A DNA stretch of 64,000 nucleotides from Daphnia carinata (Eukaryota; Arthropoda; Branchiopoda; Diplostraca; Daphniidae). The notes beneath the pieces are model-generated. The model did no database searches, was not told where the DNA came from, and saw only the letters and a program-made list of their open reading frames with translations. The stretch covers positions 3,900,517 through 3,964,516 of the forward strand of contig NC_081339.1 in assembly GCF_022539665.2 (NCBI RefSeq), read 5' to 3'. Of the stretch, positions 20,465 through 40,672 are shown in pieces (positions within the stretch are counted from its first letter, which is position 1; each line of letters starts with the position of its first letter). A program made the translations under genes and the position numbers.

Positions 20465-22107
20465 ATGTTCACATTTTCAATTGTGTCAACCCTTTGAATT
20501 TGAATACGTCCCCGCTGAGTTTCTTTTCTTGTGACGGCTGAATAATTTGATGGGGAAATCCTCGTTCGTCATTGTTGAATTCTGAAGAGCTGGTGTATTC
20601 ATTTACCTTTGCCAACTGCCACTGTTGACTTGGGTTAATCAAGAACCATCCCAAAACAAACACAGCAAAGTCTACAAATTAAATTAAACAAATTTTTCAA
20701 AACTGTTTTTCCCCTCATGTTTTGAGTGACGTGAAAAACAGCAAAACACACGGGAGGTACATAACAAAGTTAGGATGTATCCAGTTTCTCTTTTTCGACA
20801 TTCTTCGATTCGCCCTTTTCTTATCGAGAAAGTGAAACGATAAAAAAGTATGTAACAGATGGAGAACAAAACTGGTTTTATTAGATCATTGATATATGGC
20901 ATACACTCCTCATGTTCACTGTCGTTTTAATCTGATGGATACGTGACAGCCTGTGTTTATACGCGATACCGTATACCAACTCTCTTTTTATAAAGGGGCG
21001 CTTTCTTTCTCAACGCTCACGCCTTTTCACGCTCGAACAAAAAACGCTGTGACTTTCTAAGGAGGTCGTCGGTTAAACGGTGAAAGTCATCAAACGGATA
21101 TCTACCCAAACATTGTGCATATAATTAAACGTTGCTGATAATCGTCAGTGGATGTGACGTTTCCTGTCCCTTTTCATATCAATCATCCACGTCTCTACAT
21201 ACTAGACAAGTTTGATAATTATCTTGCATAATAAACGTTGTGGGAAAATGTCTTTTGCACAACGTATGACAATTGTATGCACCACTTTAATAGAAATTCA
21301 TTTCCTATTTTTGTTTACGCCCTAACTGTCATCACCAATTCCTTTGATTTCCGCTGTCAAGTTAGAAAGTTCCCGGTTCAATCTTCATAAAATGTTTTTA
21401 GAAACATTAATCAGCATGAATTTAATTAACAATTTCAATGACTTAGCGATGCCTGAACGAGTTCCCTATATTAAAAAAAAAAAATGAAGAGTGCCACACC
21501 TTTTCACGATGGTCGGACAACGTGCAAGGACCTTGGACTTGAATAAAAGATAATTCCTCCAACAAATAGGTAGACGATTATAGACCCATAGAAAGACCTT
21601 GGCGATTTCCTTGAAGTATTCGCATTCACATACAGGGAAATAAAAATAGGGCGATGGTGTAACTGTTTTCTTTCCAAGGTAAAAGACGCACCCGTGTCTG
21701 TGACCTCCATTTCGTTCTAGACGATGTCCAAAGTGATTTTGGAAAAATATATCATACACAGAAAAAATTAGGTCGTCTGAGTCTGCAGAACAGTATGGCA
21801 AACACATAGGATTATCGTACGATATCGACGCTATCCATGTTGGGCATCGTTTTCTTTTTGAAAAGTTGATACAGACGTACAGCCAATATCGATGACCGCA
21901 TCAGCTTTACGTCCATTTCCGGCATGTATGTGAATAATAAGGAGCAAAAAAAAAACAAGGATGTTTAGAATGCGGTTGTTCCCGATCGTTTTTTAATGGC
22001 GTTTGCAACGGACTCAGCATATCCGTTACAGTTTTTTTTGGCTACCTCTCACTATAAAGCGTGATTATGTAGAGTGTAACGAAATATTCAATTTTATTTC
22101 TTTTTTT

Positions 22108-22135
22108 TTGTGTGTGTGCGTGTGTGTGTATGTGT
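22108..22135. repeat. GT/TG microsatellite
   Basis: An imperfect (GT)n run follows a T tract in the 3' flank of the minus-strand CYP4. Confidence 0.8.
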
Positions 22136-22342
22136 GACGTACAGTGGAATACATAGTCAATATGCATATAATTATTATCGACGCAAAGTAAAAAAATCTA
22201 TCTATATATGAAAATGGACTCTCTTTTGTTCTTGTGTGTCGTGAGTGTGCGTTTTGATATTTAAATTGATCTAGCTTAATTCAAAATCGTTATCGATATA
22301 ATAACATTACAATTCGTTTTGTCTTGTGCGAAGAATCCTCAC

Positions 22343-24797
<2,455 letters not shown>

Positions 24798-27700
24798 GAC
24801 GTTCACACCTCGCACTCACCCGCAAATGGAGAAGACGCGTACAAAAAATGATGGACCCGACTCACGGCCGGTTCGTTGCTGACTGAACGGTTTCTTTCCT
24901 CGTGTGACTTGCTTGTCGGCTTCCTACCCCCTCGGTTTCCCCCCTACGGTCCTACATGAATACACACACGTCTTTTTATTTTTTGAATTTTTTTTTTTAT
25001 AGAGGCTAGGCCTGTTTTCTCCTTAGGCTTTGTGAAAGAAGCTCTCGCTCACATACGTTTTGAAACTAGGACACAATATCTATATGGGACCGCCCAACGG
25101 GAAGAGTATAACCGTATTGCGTATACATGGCGACGAGTTATTACACAAACAACAGGTGCGTGTTATAGTATTGCTGCATATCTACACACACCATTGTGCC
25201 AACAGTTATATGCGCATGTTTATTGGTAGAAGAACAGGGACAAACCACGTAGTAGGTGACCCAACTTGAAGCGTCCATCGATGTGTATGGCTTGATCCCC
25301 TGGCCAATTGCGGCTGTAATCATAACGCAGCTGAAAAACGGGCACCCTCTCTGTCTGTTTCAACTTTATTTGGCCGATAATAAAACGATTTATAATCCGA
25401 AAGAGGACATCGTAGCGTAGTGTTAGGTGAAAGTCGAATGCGTGCGCAGTTTTGCGGCGTACTACTAAAACATTTTGTGTTACAACTGTTTATAACACTG
25501 TTGACCCATCGTGACCGTCATTTTCTATTTTGAATTACGTCTGGCCGGTGACGTCATCCACTTTTTCCCCCGTTCTTACAACGAAAAGTTTGAATATGGT
25601 TTATGCGCTAACTGGTCATCCTCTTCTTTCTAGTGTGTGGTTTGTTTGACATTGAGTAGCCTTACTCTAGACTGTTTGACTTGAGGTTTCTTTTTTTTTA
25701 TGTTTTGTAGGCGATCTTCCATTTCGTAGACTAGCTCCCGCTGGCCTACATTTTTCATTCCACTCTTGTCAATGCCTAAGGGCCATTCCTCCTAGTTGAG
25801 TTGTCAGCTGGTTATCATTAAACCAATCAGTCTTTTATTTCTCCCCCCTGTTTTTTTTTATTTATTTTTTTTTGGCTTTACCCTGTTGAAAATGTTACAG
25901 TACACTCTGTTGTTATCCTTTCTGTATCATTAACAGCAATTTTTTCATCTTTTGTATGACTTTACTGTCTTTTTTTCACCGATGATTAAACCCTTTTTAT
26001 TTCATATTTATGGAACGATATCCTGTTTTGCATTAGCATTTGTGTGGGCAGAAGAAAAATGGCACGCATGAGAATATTTCTTAATGTTAACGAGTTTTTT
26101 GTTTTTTTGCGTGACCTATTCCGCTCGGTGCGTACGTGATGTACTTGGAAATTACAGGGAAGCGGCCAATCAACTTATCTACCTGAGTTGGCGTATGCAC
26201 GGAAAGAAAAACGCACGCTAAAAAAAATTTATATGGGTTAATGCTGCCATAAATATGAATTTGATTGCGTCCCTTTGAAAGCTGCTCGCGGTTATATAGA
26301 CGCTAACGCACATTCGAAATTCGGTTGTCAATTATACTTCGACTGATGACGTGCCAAAACGAAATAGACATTTAGCTGGCAGCAGTGTCCTAGCAAACAG
26401 CCAAGAATATCCAATAAAATGATATCACCCTTCTGTTTGATGACTATGTAAAGGAAATAACTAATAGTAAAGAAAAACAATTGCAACGTTTTAGAAAGCT
26501 CACGTTGATTAATTATTTTAATAGAACCTCTAAAGGCGGTATGTTATTCTATCCTAGAATTTACATGGAAACAACAAAGAAAGAGAAATGAAAATTCAAG
26601 TATAAATTAGTCAGCGAATTCGCTTGTACTTTAACAGCTGGTTTCTGGGGACAAGAGGACCATTTTCAAATGATCTTTCATGTTTTACGTGTAACAGAAC
26701 ATGCTGAATAATTTTGTAATGTGGACGTGTTTCTATAGGGCAGCGTTCGCATCGTACGGTGAGAAAGCGTTTGGATCTATACAGTTCCTGATTTTCATAG
26801 CGGATCTAATGATACTTTCAACGACCAATTTGCGGTGGACATCCGCACCAGGAGAAAATTTGTTTTTTTTCTCCGGTAGAAAGAGTTTCCTATCTCAGCA
26901 GAGTATTGTGAGCAGGTCATGTATATGGTGCTTCACATAACGTTATATTTAGAAAGCTTAAAGGCATGGGTCCCAAACACAATGAGCCCCACACCTGCTA
27001 GCAGGCACGAATGCATTCAAAGTGCTGTTCAATATTATTTTTTTGTTTCACCGCATTTAGTTTTATCTACCGTTGGACAAACCGAAGCACGTGTAATTCC
27101 ATGTCTGTTGTGGGGGTGTGTCATTAAGAAAAAGCAATCATGAAATTATTCATTTTACGGCCTGTGTCGTCTTTGATGGATCTTTGTCTTCTCTTCATTT
27201 CTGGTTTTGAATGGCAGCCAAACATTAAATATACCGCAAGTTATTTATTTTTCTTTTTCCATTATAAACACCAATCAACCAACTCACTTTTATTATTGCT
27301 CATCTTCTACAAATTTTCGTAGGCAAAAAAAAAATTGAAAAGAAATTTTTATTTCCATTTGTTGGGGCGTTTGTTCTTTTCACTCCCTCAATTCAATACT
27401 TTTGCATTTTAGAGTTGTAAACGGCATATTTTCACAAGGGCTATTGTGATGTCGCTCCGGGGAAAGTTCTTCTTTTGTCGCTTGAACGATTTAACATCCG
27501 CATACATAAGTTGCCTCCAGTTCGCAAGTTTCTTTTTTTCAGTAGCGGTGCAGAGAAATGAACATAAATATATATTTGGAAGCTTTAAATGATATCTAGC
27601 AAGATTTATTGTGATAAATTCACTTCCTATAATATTGAATATTGAGGAAAATTCTACGAGAAAGAAAAACTGTTATTATTGTATTGCCTGTACAATTCAC

Positions 27701-30700
27701 GCAAAATCCCGTTTGCTGCGTTCACTTGGTGGCCATTTTAATACACTTCACTAAACTGCACGCACGTCGCTCCCTCTAAACAACGGTGGTGAATAAACAA
27801 GACGTGCCACACATACCAAAAACTAGTAAAAAGAAAAAAATCTTGTACATATACATCCTTCTATCTCTTTGTATTGGCTATCGTGAATGATCGAGCGTGA
27901 CTGTGGTCACAACATTCCTTTATGCAAGGACAGCGTTGGTAATCGATTACGTCATTTCCCGTAAAGCAACGTAACGTACGCATGAGTGAGTGCCTCCTTT
28001 CTTGTCAGATATATTCATCATCCAACGGCTTATGTATCCCGACTGTATCTTACATCACGGTGAGAATTAGCACTCACGTAGTCAAACTTGTGTGCCAACG
28101 ATGCGCGTTCTGCGTGTGTTTTATTCTCCGACAAATAACCCATTTTTGGGCTTCACAATGCGGACAAGAGCACAATGGCCAAGTGATTCAAACACTTCCT
28201 GTTTGCGTCCCTTCCATTTCCGGAATGTAGGGGCGTGTGTACGAACCGAAATATGTATATCTCATCATTTTTGCGTGAAATTCACTGTTTCCACGTCTTT
28301 GAACATCGTTTACCTGAAACCTTTGCATCCTTCGATGAGCCATCAGTTTCTCTTTTGAATATTCTTTCTTTTCCGGCGGATTTTTGCAGAACTTCGCCTT
28401 AGGAAATGCGATGGGATGACAGCACTTTCTCTCAACTTGTCGTGAATTTGAGAACAATGTGTGACATAAAGGGGATTGCTACAAATTGATTGCGTATTCG
28501 TCAGTCACATTCTGCCATACGTTCCCGTTTGTTTTCACATATCCTTTTTGAAATACGAAACAGACTTGGAAGTGGAAAACCAAAATTAAATGTAGATAAA
28601 ATAATCTTCGTCAAGTTATTTTTCATTTATGTACGTACCCATCTACATCAAGTTTCTCGTAACTCTCAAAGTATCACGTTTCCGCTATGTTTCGATGCGG
28701 TCAATGAATTCATCATTTCGTCGAAACGGTATATCAAATTACATGATTTTTAGGTTTCGTATATCTACATTAGTACTATTGCTATAACTGTAAAGTTTAG
28801 TTAATCTTGTCATTGAAGAGTCGAAGTTACATGGTCTCACCGTTGTTTTACCCAATCGTTTTGCCGTTAGATGTATTGTGAGATGAATAAAACAAGCGAA
28901 GAAAATTTAAGGAAATCGAACTACTTGTTCTCTTGTTATTTAATTGTTTTTCTTTCGAGTTCGTAATTTATGTGATATTTTTTCAATCTCGATGGGATTG
29001 CATTGTAAAAACAGCGGCAACGTCGTAGCTCAAATTCTCTTCTGCTTTTTAGTGTTCTTTTCCTGTTGTCAGTTTTTCAAAATCTACTTCGAGGTAAGTT
29101 TATGTATCCTAACGTTCGTGCATGCAGTCTATTTATCTTAAATGACAATTCGTACTTTTCGTGAGCATTTGTTTTCTCGTATTAATGTATTTCATCGTCG
29201 AATCAAGGTAGGATTCAAGATCTTGTCGTGGCAGTGTACGTAGCTATGGTTAAAACGCGAGGCTTATTAGTGTCCAATTGAGTTGCATGTGGAGTTTGAG
29301 GAGGACGCAATCTGGTTTACATAGACAACAGGTATAGGCTTTTAATTCCTTAATCACCCAAGCAAAACCCTAGCTTTTTACTTGTTGTTTTGTGACCGAT
29401 AATTTATAAACCATGAGTTTTTTTTATCCTCTTCCTCTTTTCCTCCTCCACCACCCTTCTTGCCTTTATCAAGTGATGGTTCATTTGGGGAGCAATATGT
29501 CTGCCATATGCCAATAAATGCTGTACGTGAAGTATTTTTATCAAGAATGATTTTATCTTGAGCAGGGGGAGCTTGGGATTTTTAGAAACAAACGTCAGAT
29601 TACAACACAAAAATGTGAATCAATTTTTTCTGGAATCTGGTTCATGAGAGAACAATTGGCTTTGCCCTGAAGTTAAAGATGCTACAGAAGGAAGTTAAAA
29701 AAAAAAAAAACCGAAAAAGGGAAAATAGTGCACTGACATGTCTGAAGTGGGAACAATAAAGTAAGTAACTGACCCTTTTTACATTAAATTTTTATCCTTT
29801 AACTGGTTTTAACAGCATTGTTAATAATGATTGACTCGTAGAGCTGACAATCATCAGTAAATACCAATTCTGGTGTGGCTATTTCTCGATCCGCAAGTGA
29901 GATGGAAACAACGGGCTAAAAATTCAGTGCAGGAATCTTTACGTCAACCAGGAGGAAAACCAGCAAACGGACATCGATGGAATTAAACATAAAGGGCACA
30001 AACAGTTTCGCCGCGGTACTTGAATTGATGCGATTAGGCAGATGGAACTGCAATTAATTGTTATTTAAATTTAATAGGCCTTGTGTCACTTCCTGTCGGC
30101 AAACTAAAGGAAGTACGTTAGATTGCTTTAAACTACAAAAAGAATAATCGAGAATTCATGGAGTATCTGCTTACCGAATAGCAAATACTCCGTTGCGGCG
30201 TAACTGACATCAGTACTTAGAAACAGCCCCCTGATTTTTGTAAAACCACAGCATCGATCGGTAAATGCCTACCTATAGGATTTTGTTCACGATAATCACA
30301 GCTATGATATCTTTTGTTTTCAGATTTCATCATCGCCAGTTTCCTATATTTTGCTACGATATCTCAAGTAAAGCATCGAATTGGAAACACACTACGCAAC
30401 AAGGGGCAATTACAATTTAGAACAACAACTGTAAATCCAGGCCACTGTATGTTACAGCAAATCTAAACCAGCTATTTCTTTTCTAATGGTGCCTATTGTT
30501 CCAAATTCCCTTCATCGTTATTATGTTTGATCAAACATATTATAATTTCCGGCGCGTTTCTAATACGTATTAGCCATTACCATTTTCAACATTGCGGATA
30601 CTTGAAATAGGGAAAAATGGAAAACTTTGAGTGGGTTTACCATCATACAAGTGAAATTTATATAACCCATTATTTTGACTTTTGTTCAACAGGGCAGTTT

Positions 30701-31451
30701 CCGCGGGACCCGTGTTATTTGTTTACGGTCTATTCCCCATATCAGAGGGAGCTAGGACCGGCCTTGCGCTAATCGGGATGTTGTTTTGCCTATTAGGGGA
30801 GGCATTTCGGGGCGGGGCTTTCGGGGTGTGTTGCATTTGTGTTGCCTCATACACGTTTGGTTTTAATCGGGCTGCCTAATCGGACTGCGCACCGCAGTTA
30901 AAAGCTATTGATTATTTATGGAGTGTAATCGATCGTCTCCCTAGAAGTGACCTTATTGGTTGTTCCTTATTTCAAATGTGGTGCCATTTATTCCGCAATC
31001 TTTTAAAAAGGCGCTGGGGCTCTCGATTCCATCACTAGTCTGCCGAGATCTACCCTGGGGGAGGAATAATCCCGCCGATCGGCCCCGGTTACTGTTTTTG
31101 GGGCGGGGTGTGTTTTATGAAGACCTCCATACAGCCAATCAGAACCGTTCTTTATTCGGAACAGACAAAAGCATTAGATGCGCGCGAAAATCCAAATAAA
31201 TTTTTTTTTTCATTGGTGGGTACCATCCTTATTTGTTTTATTTTTAAAAATACCGTGTATCTTGGTTATTGCAGAGGATTACTGCTTACAAATTTTAGGT
31301 CTTATTTTGGTTTTCTTGTATTTTTTTTCTTTAAAAAATTTGAAGTTTCCTAGTAAACAGACGTTTAATTGATCAACTTGGCAATAGCTAACATAATCTC
31401 AGAATCCATAATATCCGCTGCCACGTTGATTTTAGTTTTCTTTTCAAAGAA
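24798..31451. other. Gene-poor spacer, about 6.6 kb
   Basis: No coding exon was recognised. Poly-T tracts are common. A TATATA box at 26293 with TCAATT 35 bp downstream resembles the CYP4 promoter layout but no gene follows it. A GC-richer patch occupies about 30690-31110. The rest is AT-rich sequence without visible features. Confidence 0.5.
30690..31110. other. GC-richer patch of unknown origin
   Basis: G-rich words such as GGGGCGGGGC and repeated TAATCGG occur here against an AT-rich background. A 65-codon open frame crosses it but has no recognisable motif. It could be an old insertion, a regulatory island upstream of the NT5DC gene, or a repeat fragment. Confidence 0.35.
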
Positions 31452-33717
31452 ATGTGTAATCTAATGAAAAACTTAATGTTGAAAAACCCACAACTCCTCA
31501 ACTACTTTTCCTTACCATCAAGTTTTTCTCTGTCCCAAAAATCTTTTTTGTCTAATGTGCCATCTTTAGAAAATGCATATGAAAATGCCAAAGCATATTG
31601 CAAAGGTAACTGGAGATCTAGTGTTATAGTGGAGCTCTTTTCTCATAACATATTATATTACATTCTTTCATAGATGTATATTGATTGCATTGAGCAGGTT
31701 CTTACAGCAGCGTAATTATAATTAAACCTATTACCTCCAGGAAAGAAACCACCGCCAGACGTTGATGTTGATGGAGTATTTGCCACAAATGAACTAGACT
31801 TAAAGAAAGTGTCTGTGTATGGGTTTGATTATGACTATACCCTGGCTTGTTATAAAGAGTCAGTTGACCACCTTATTTACAACCTCGGCAGAGAAACACT
31901 TGTCAGGAAGTTAAGAGTAATAACACAACATATTCACTACTGCAAGATTCTTTTTACGCTTAATCAATAAATTCTCTCATTTAGTATCCTTCAGATATCA
32001 TGAAGCTGAATTACCAACCAGGTTTCGCTGTAAGGGGTCTTCACTTCGACATTGGAAAAGGATTACTTCTTAAGGTTGATTCCTTCCATCAAATTCAGTT
32101 GGGATGTGTTTACAAAGGTCTTACACCACTCTCTGATGAAGATGTCCTGAACCTGTATGGACAGCACTATATTCCAGCAGATTACCTCGAGTCCAATGTT
32201 CACAATGGTTCTCATCAGGTTCGGGTCTTGTGTTCATTACTTACAAAAATAATATTCTTGTGATGTATACCTTCTTACATTCATATTATTTGTGTGGTTT
32301 GTAGAGTTCATCAAAAATGGCCCATCTTGCTGACCTGTTTTCGGTGCCAGAAATGTCATTACTGTGCAATACCACAGAATATTTTGTGAATAATAATTTA
32401 GATTACCATCCTGATATTCTCTTCAGAGATGTTAAAGTACTCCTAAATATTTATCTCAGCTATGATGCTCTACACGATTCAAATACTTCTGTTGTCCTGA
32501 ACAGAGTGCAGTGCAGAGTATTCATCCAGTTATGCATCAAACTGTGCAGAAAAACCCTGAGGATTACCTAGAGAAAGATCCTAGGTTGGAGCTATTCTTT
32601 AATAGACTAATTTCTGCTGGGAAAAAGCTATTTCTTGTTACCAACAGCCCTTTCAACTTTGTGTAAGTATTTTTGTTCATAAAATGGTTTTTCAGGTATT
32701 TATCCTTTAACAATAAAAAACCACCTGCATTTCATTTGATCTATCCAACAGAAATAAAGGTATGCAATATCTTATCGGCGAGCATTGGCGAGATATTTTT
32801 GATGTAATAATCGTACAAGCACGAAAACCTAAGTTTTTTACTGATGAGAACCGCCCGTTTCGGGTATACGATCTCCATCAACAAGATCATGTATGGGATA
32901 AAGTTCGCAACCTCGAAAAAGGACGAGTTTATTGTGAGGTAAGATGATCACAATATTCAGATATAATATGAAGTATATAGACAAACGTTAAGATATTTCT
33001 CCCCAGGGCAACGTCAGACAATTACAGGCGATGACCGGTTGGAAGGGAAGATCAGTGCTTTATTTTGGCGACCACCCCTATACTGACTTGGCAGACGCTT
33101 CACTAGTTCATGGCTGGAAAACTGGTGCAATCATCAAGGAGCTTACCGTAATGTCCTACTACTTCATCGAAAGACTGCCCTGTGCTTCTGTGAAAGTACT
33201 ATACAAACGATAGTTATTAAAAATATTTTCTTTTCTATACAGTCTGAGATTAAAACGCTCAATCAACCAGAGTTCAAATGGCACGTCAATTGGCTTCAAG
33301 TCTTACAACAGTTGATTGAAGAGCATCAAGACGCCGAAGACGAACCATCGCAACAACTTGTTAAGCAATGGATTGTTGAACGCGACGAGCTTAGGTGAAG
33401 TTCTTTGTTTATTTGTTTGTTTCTTTCTTTAAAGAAAATTATTTTTTTTACTGCCTTTAGTCTTAATGAGACGTAATTTATTATTTTTTGTTTACTTCTT
33501 TTGTTATTACAGGAAAGAAACAAAACATGTGTTCAACAAACAGTTTGGTAGTTTGTTTCGAACTTACCACAACCCTACGTACTTCTCACGACGTCTTTTT
33601 CGCTTTGCCGACGTTTACACGTCAAATGTGACTAATTTATTGCGTTTCTCTCCCAAACACACTTTTTACGCTAGACGAGGTGCCCTACCGCATGAATACC
33701 GATCTTGGTTCGTCTAA
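31452..33717 (+). CDS. 5'-nucleotidase domain-containing protein (NT5DC2/3-like, HAD superfamily)
   Basis: This is a cytosolic purine 5'-nucleotidase-like HAD hydrolase of about 512 residues. Exons: 31452-31605, 31741-31916, 31985-32218, 32305-32436, 32505-32662, 32752-32938, 33007-33147, 33243-33394 and 33513-33717; all phases agree. HAD motif I is [11 protein letters not shown] in exon 2, with the nucleophile Asp and the Asp at +2. Motif II is LFLVTNSPF in exon 5, and the acidic motif GDHPYTDL is in exon 7. The C-terminal stretch on [12 protein letters not shown] and the ending HEYRSWFV fit the NT5DC branch rather than NT5C2. The N-terminus before [11 protein letters not shown] is polar and could be a weak mitochondrial presequence. 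The real substrate of NT5DC2/3 proteins is poorly known. It ends about 215 bp from the end of the convergent sulfotransferase gene. Confidence 0.9.
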
Positions 33718-33931
33718 ATGACGAAAACTAAAGCTCTCTTTTGACTGGACCCAACAAGGTCTTCCACACTCACACGAAGATGCCACATTTGCTGCCCTTT
33801 ACCCCCCCTTATTTTTGGTGCAAAGAGCGAGGTTATTCCTCACTCTGATGACTTCTAATTTAAACTTCCATGGTTTTAGTTAAAGCAAATCTGTGTTCTT
33901 GCAGCCGATCAGAAGTGACTTTAACTTCGTT

Positions 33932-35571
33932 TTAATGCGTGTTGATGGTTTGCTGGTATTGATGATACAATCGCTGTTGACAAAAATCGTACAGCTCGTA
34001 CTCGTCCGACAGCGAATCTCTCAATTTCGCCAACACCTGGTCGCTTAGAGCCGGCTTACTCTTAATGTAACGGTTTTCGTGCCGCCGGCCGTAACCTAAA
34101 GCAAAGCAAGGCTATACCCATTAAAGCGCAGTTATGGCTCAACAGTTTCGCTTACCTCTACTATAGTAGATCTTTGCTGAACCTGAGAAGAAGCGCGGTA
34201 TATAGCGCTCGAGGACATGTAGCGTTTCGTTCATTTTATCCAGGATTCCCACTACCGAGTATTCGTGTTCAATAATGAATTTAGCTCTTTGTAGGGCCCA
34301 CCGGCTGCGAGGGACACTGAAAAACGAGAAAAAAAACTACAAATCGTGTGTCGTGATTACTAATAAATTTGTTGTAGTATTTACAGGCATCGAGGATCCT
34401 GGCCACAAAAATATGGGATCGCACGGCTGAAGGTGTACTCGGACGAATTGAAGGCACACTCCTCGTCCTCATCGAGAATGCAGTCATCAAATGATTTCGT
34501 GTACCATTCCATCCCTACATCAATGAAAATATCAACACTGATGGACAAGAAGATGCATCTTTCGATCACCAACCCGTTCCAGCGCCGGCTGCATCCCTTC
34601 GTTTGATCTCCTGAGTGATCTGAAGTGGATCCTGCGACCTCCTTCCACGAAAAGCCGAATATTCTCGCTCAGCTGGATCACGCACAATGTTCATGTAAGT
34701 GGGCCGGAGATTCTTAGTATACCTGACATTTTGTTAAATAATTGACATATGTTTCTTTTTCAACATTTTCAATTAGTTACAAACCGCTGAAACCGAGTGA
34801 AATTGACATGGAGGAAATGGCGGTCATAGCTTTTTGCTTGGTGTTGATACTCGAACCACGTAACCAAATTTTTCATTTCTTCTTCAATTAACAACCTATG
34901 CTGATTTAAACCGTAGGATCCTATAAGCAACAGTATTTCTTCTTTATTTTTGTTAAAGATATATCACCTGTTCCAAGGAGTCCTATATTGATGTCGTTGG
35001 TGGGCAAATCTGTTAACTTTAGCCAATTCCTTCATAAGGAAAACCATGGTCAACCCACCGCATCTCGGTACTCGGTTATAAATTAGCCTGAAAATCAACG
35101 AAAATAACACAAAGAAGGTATTAAAGATAAATAATTCATTTTTTGTAGGCAAGTATTGACTGCACCAAATGGAGGAAGGGTGTGTGCGGTTAGTTGCTGT
35201 TCCCTCAATTTCCGCTTCCTCCAAGTTCTCTAGAATTTTCCAGTAGCGTTGGTTGTCCATCTCGTCTTTCCCTATCGTGTCCACAGCCGTTACTGTCATT
35301 GAGGAATCAGCTGACAGAGCTCCCATTCTTTGCGGATGGCTGCGCTTATTGGACGCTAGCAGCATCATGACTATCAGCTTCATGGCCACAAGACTAACAA
35401 CATAAGGAAGGAATCTGCGAACAGCGATCAATCAAATGCTCTATAAAAGACCTGGCGGTTCTAGCTGTGTGACTCTAAAATGACAAAGACTTACTTGTTC
35501 TTTGGGGTGATTCTTCGAGGGCTGCTTTCGCAACGTGAATTCCAACACCATCTTCGAAACGCTAAAATCAT
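33932..35571 (-). CDS. UST: Uronyl 2-O-sulfotransferase (UST/Pipe-like), Golgi
   Basis: A type II Golgi membrane enzyme that moves sulfate from PAPS to the 2-O position of uronic acids in glycosaminoglycans; Drosophila Pipe belongs to this family. Exons from the 5' end: 35571-35495, 35414-35166, 35087-34968, 34895-34785, 34722-34574, 34514-34385, 34316-34156 and 34095-33932, about 386 residues. It has a basic N-terminus, a membrane segment (FLPYVVSLVAMKLIVMMLL), the 5'-phosphosulfate-binding loop IYNRVPRCGG, the conserved histidine in DRHFLHVNFTRF, the 3'-phosphate motif NIVRDPAERxxS, the Cys-containing AIPYFCGQDPRC and the helix WALQRAK. These match UST better than HS2ST. The ATG at 35571 is the best start, but an upstream exon cannot be excluded. 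The intron 35088-35165 is 78 nt and free of stops in frame, so an isoform that retains it is possible. Confidence 0.85.
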
Positions 35572-36878
35572 TGCCTTATTGGTAAATGCGTTGAATTCCA
35601 AAACACTTTCGGAAAAGCAACAATAATAATGAGAGAGACTAGACGCGTCTAGCAGGATGGCTGGCGGAGTATCCTCTGTCTGGAGAACGACTGCCGCCGA
35701 CGAGCAACAAGACCAAGAAAAGAAATAAAGCTCCAAGCAAAACGCCAACACAGTACGAAAGGTAGAACGCCGGCTGATGGAGTGGAAGAATAAGCGCGTT
35801 CGTGAGCCATGCTACACGAGGTGAGTGACCACCTGTTTCTATTCTTTTTCATCGTTCCGTGTAGGGGGTAAGGAGGAGGAAGAAGGCGGTAGACAGACTT
35901 TGAGGAAAAGAAGGTTCTTCGAGCGTAGCGACTGAAGGTGAAAAAAGAAATAAGACTCAGCGGGGTCTATACAAATGTAAACTAAACGAGCGCGCTGCGG
36001 GTCGCTCTTCATCTTTTATTTAAACCAGACATAGTTCAACAGCCTCAACAACCATAATGTTGGCGAGGCTTTTCCTCTATCGATTTACATTTTGAATCGA
36101 TATTCTCTCTGACAAAGAAGGCAATCTCGTTTGTTAATTTAAGATTAATTTCCCTGTGATTTTTTTTGCGTCAAAAAGAAGTCTAGTAGATCTCATTGTT
36201 ACATGTACTGTTGAGTCTCGTTACGCTGCGTGACTACCCTAAAGCGACGCCTTATCACTTTAATTGGATTCGTTCCTGGTTGAATTACGTTCCAAGACAT
36301 GGCCTCTCCTAAATCTTTTGCCTAGTTATAGTTGTTATTGGAAAAAAAAGAAACCTTTTCCTTGGTCCTGCAATAGTTACATCGGTTCCTTCAACAGAAA
36401 TCGTCTCTGCAATTTGCAGTTGCCAAACCGTAAAGTTGTGCACCTCCCGCGTGAAAAGTGCATTAAACCAAAATCATAACATCTGCCAAAAGAAGATGTG
36501 GTGGGTCAAAAATGATTTCTTTTAAGAAATGTTCAATTGACATGTATTAATTGTTTGTATGCTAGACGTAAAAGCTAAGAAATTCCGCATAATTTTTTAA
36601 CCCAAACATCTAGCAGACGAGAATTTCCCTTGCGGAATCCAAACAGCAGCATGGGAAACACTGCTGGCCGACTTAGGATTTCTTTTGGATCAAATTTAGA
36701 ACGCTCGGTATGAAATCCTATTGCCCATATTCACCATTATACTGATTGAGAATTAAAGAATGTAAATCGTATTCTTTATTTTCACGTCCCAAGTCTACCT
36801 CCCAGCCTCAAGAGGAAAGCACTGGGACGACGTAAACAACGTTCATAATAGTCTAAAACTGCTCAGTACTTAGTAGCC
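35572..36878. other. Divergent intergenic region between UST and RECQ5
   Basis: About 1.3 kb separate the two start codons. The open frame that continues upstream of the UST start does not begin with ATG. No clear TATA box was seen next to either gene, and no other feature is supported. Confidence 0.45.

Positions 36879-40672
<3,794 letters not shown>

Larger units (their letters stand above)
20308..22342. other. Intergenic spacer between convergent CYP4 genes
   Basis: It contains the 3' UTRs of both flanking genes, a TG-rich microsatellite near 22110-22135 and otherwise unremarkable AT-rich sequence. No coding exon was recognised. Confidence 0.5.
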
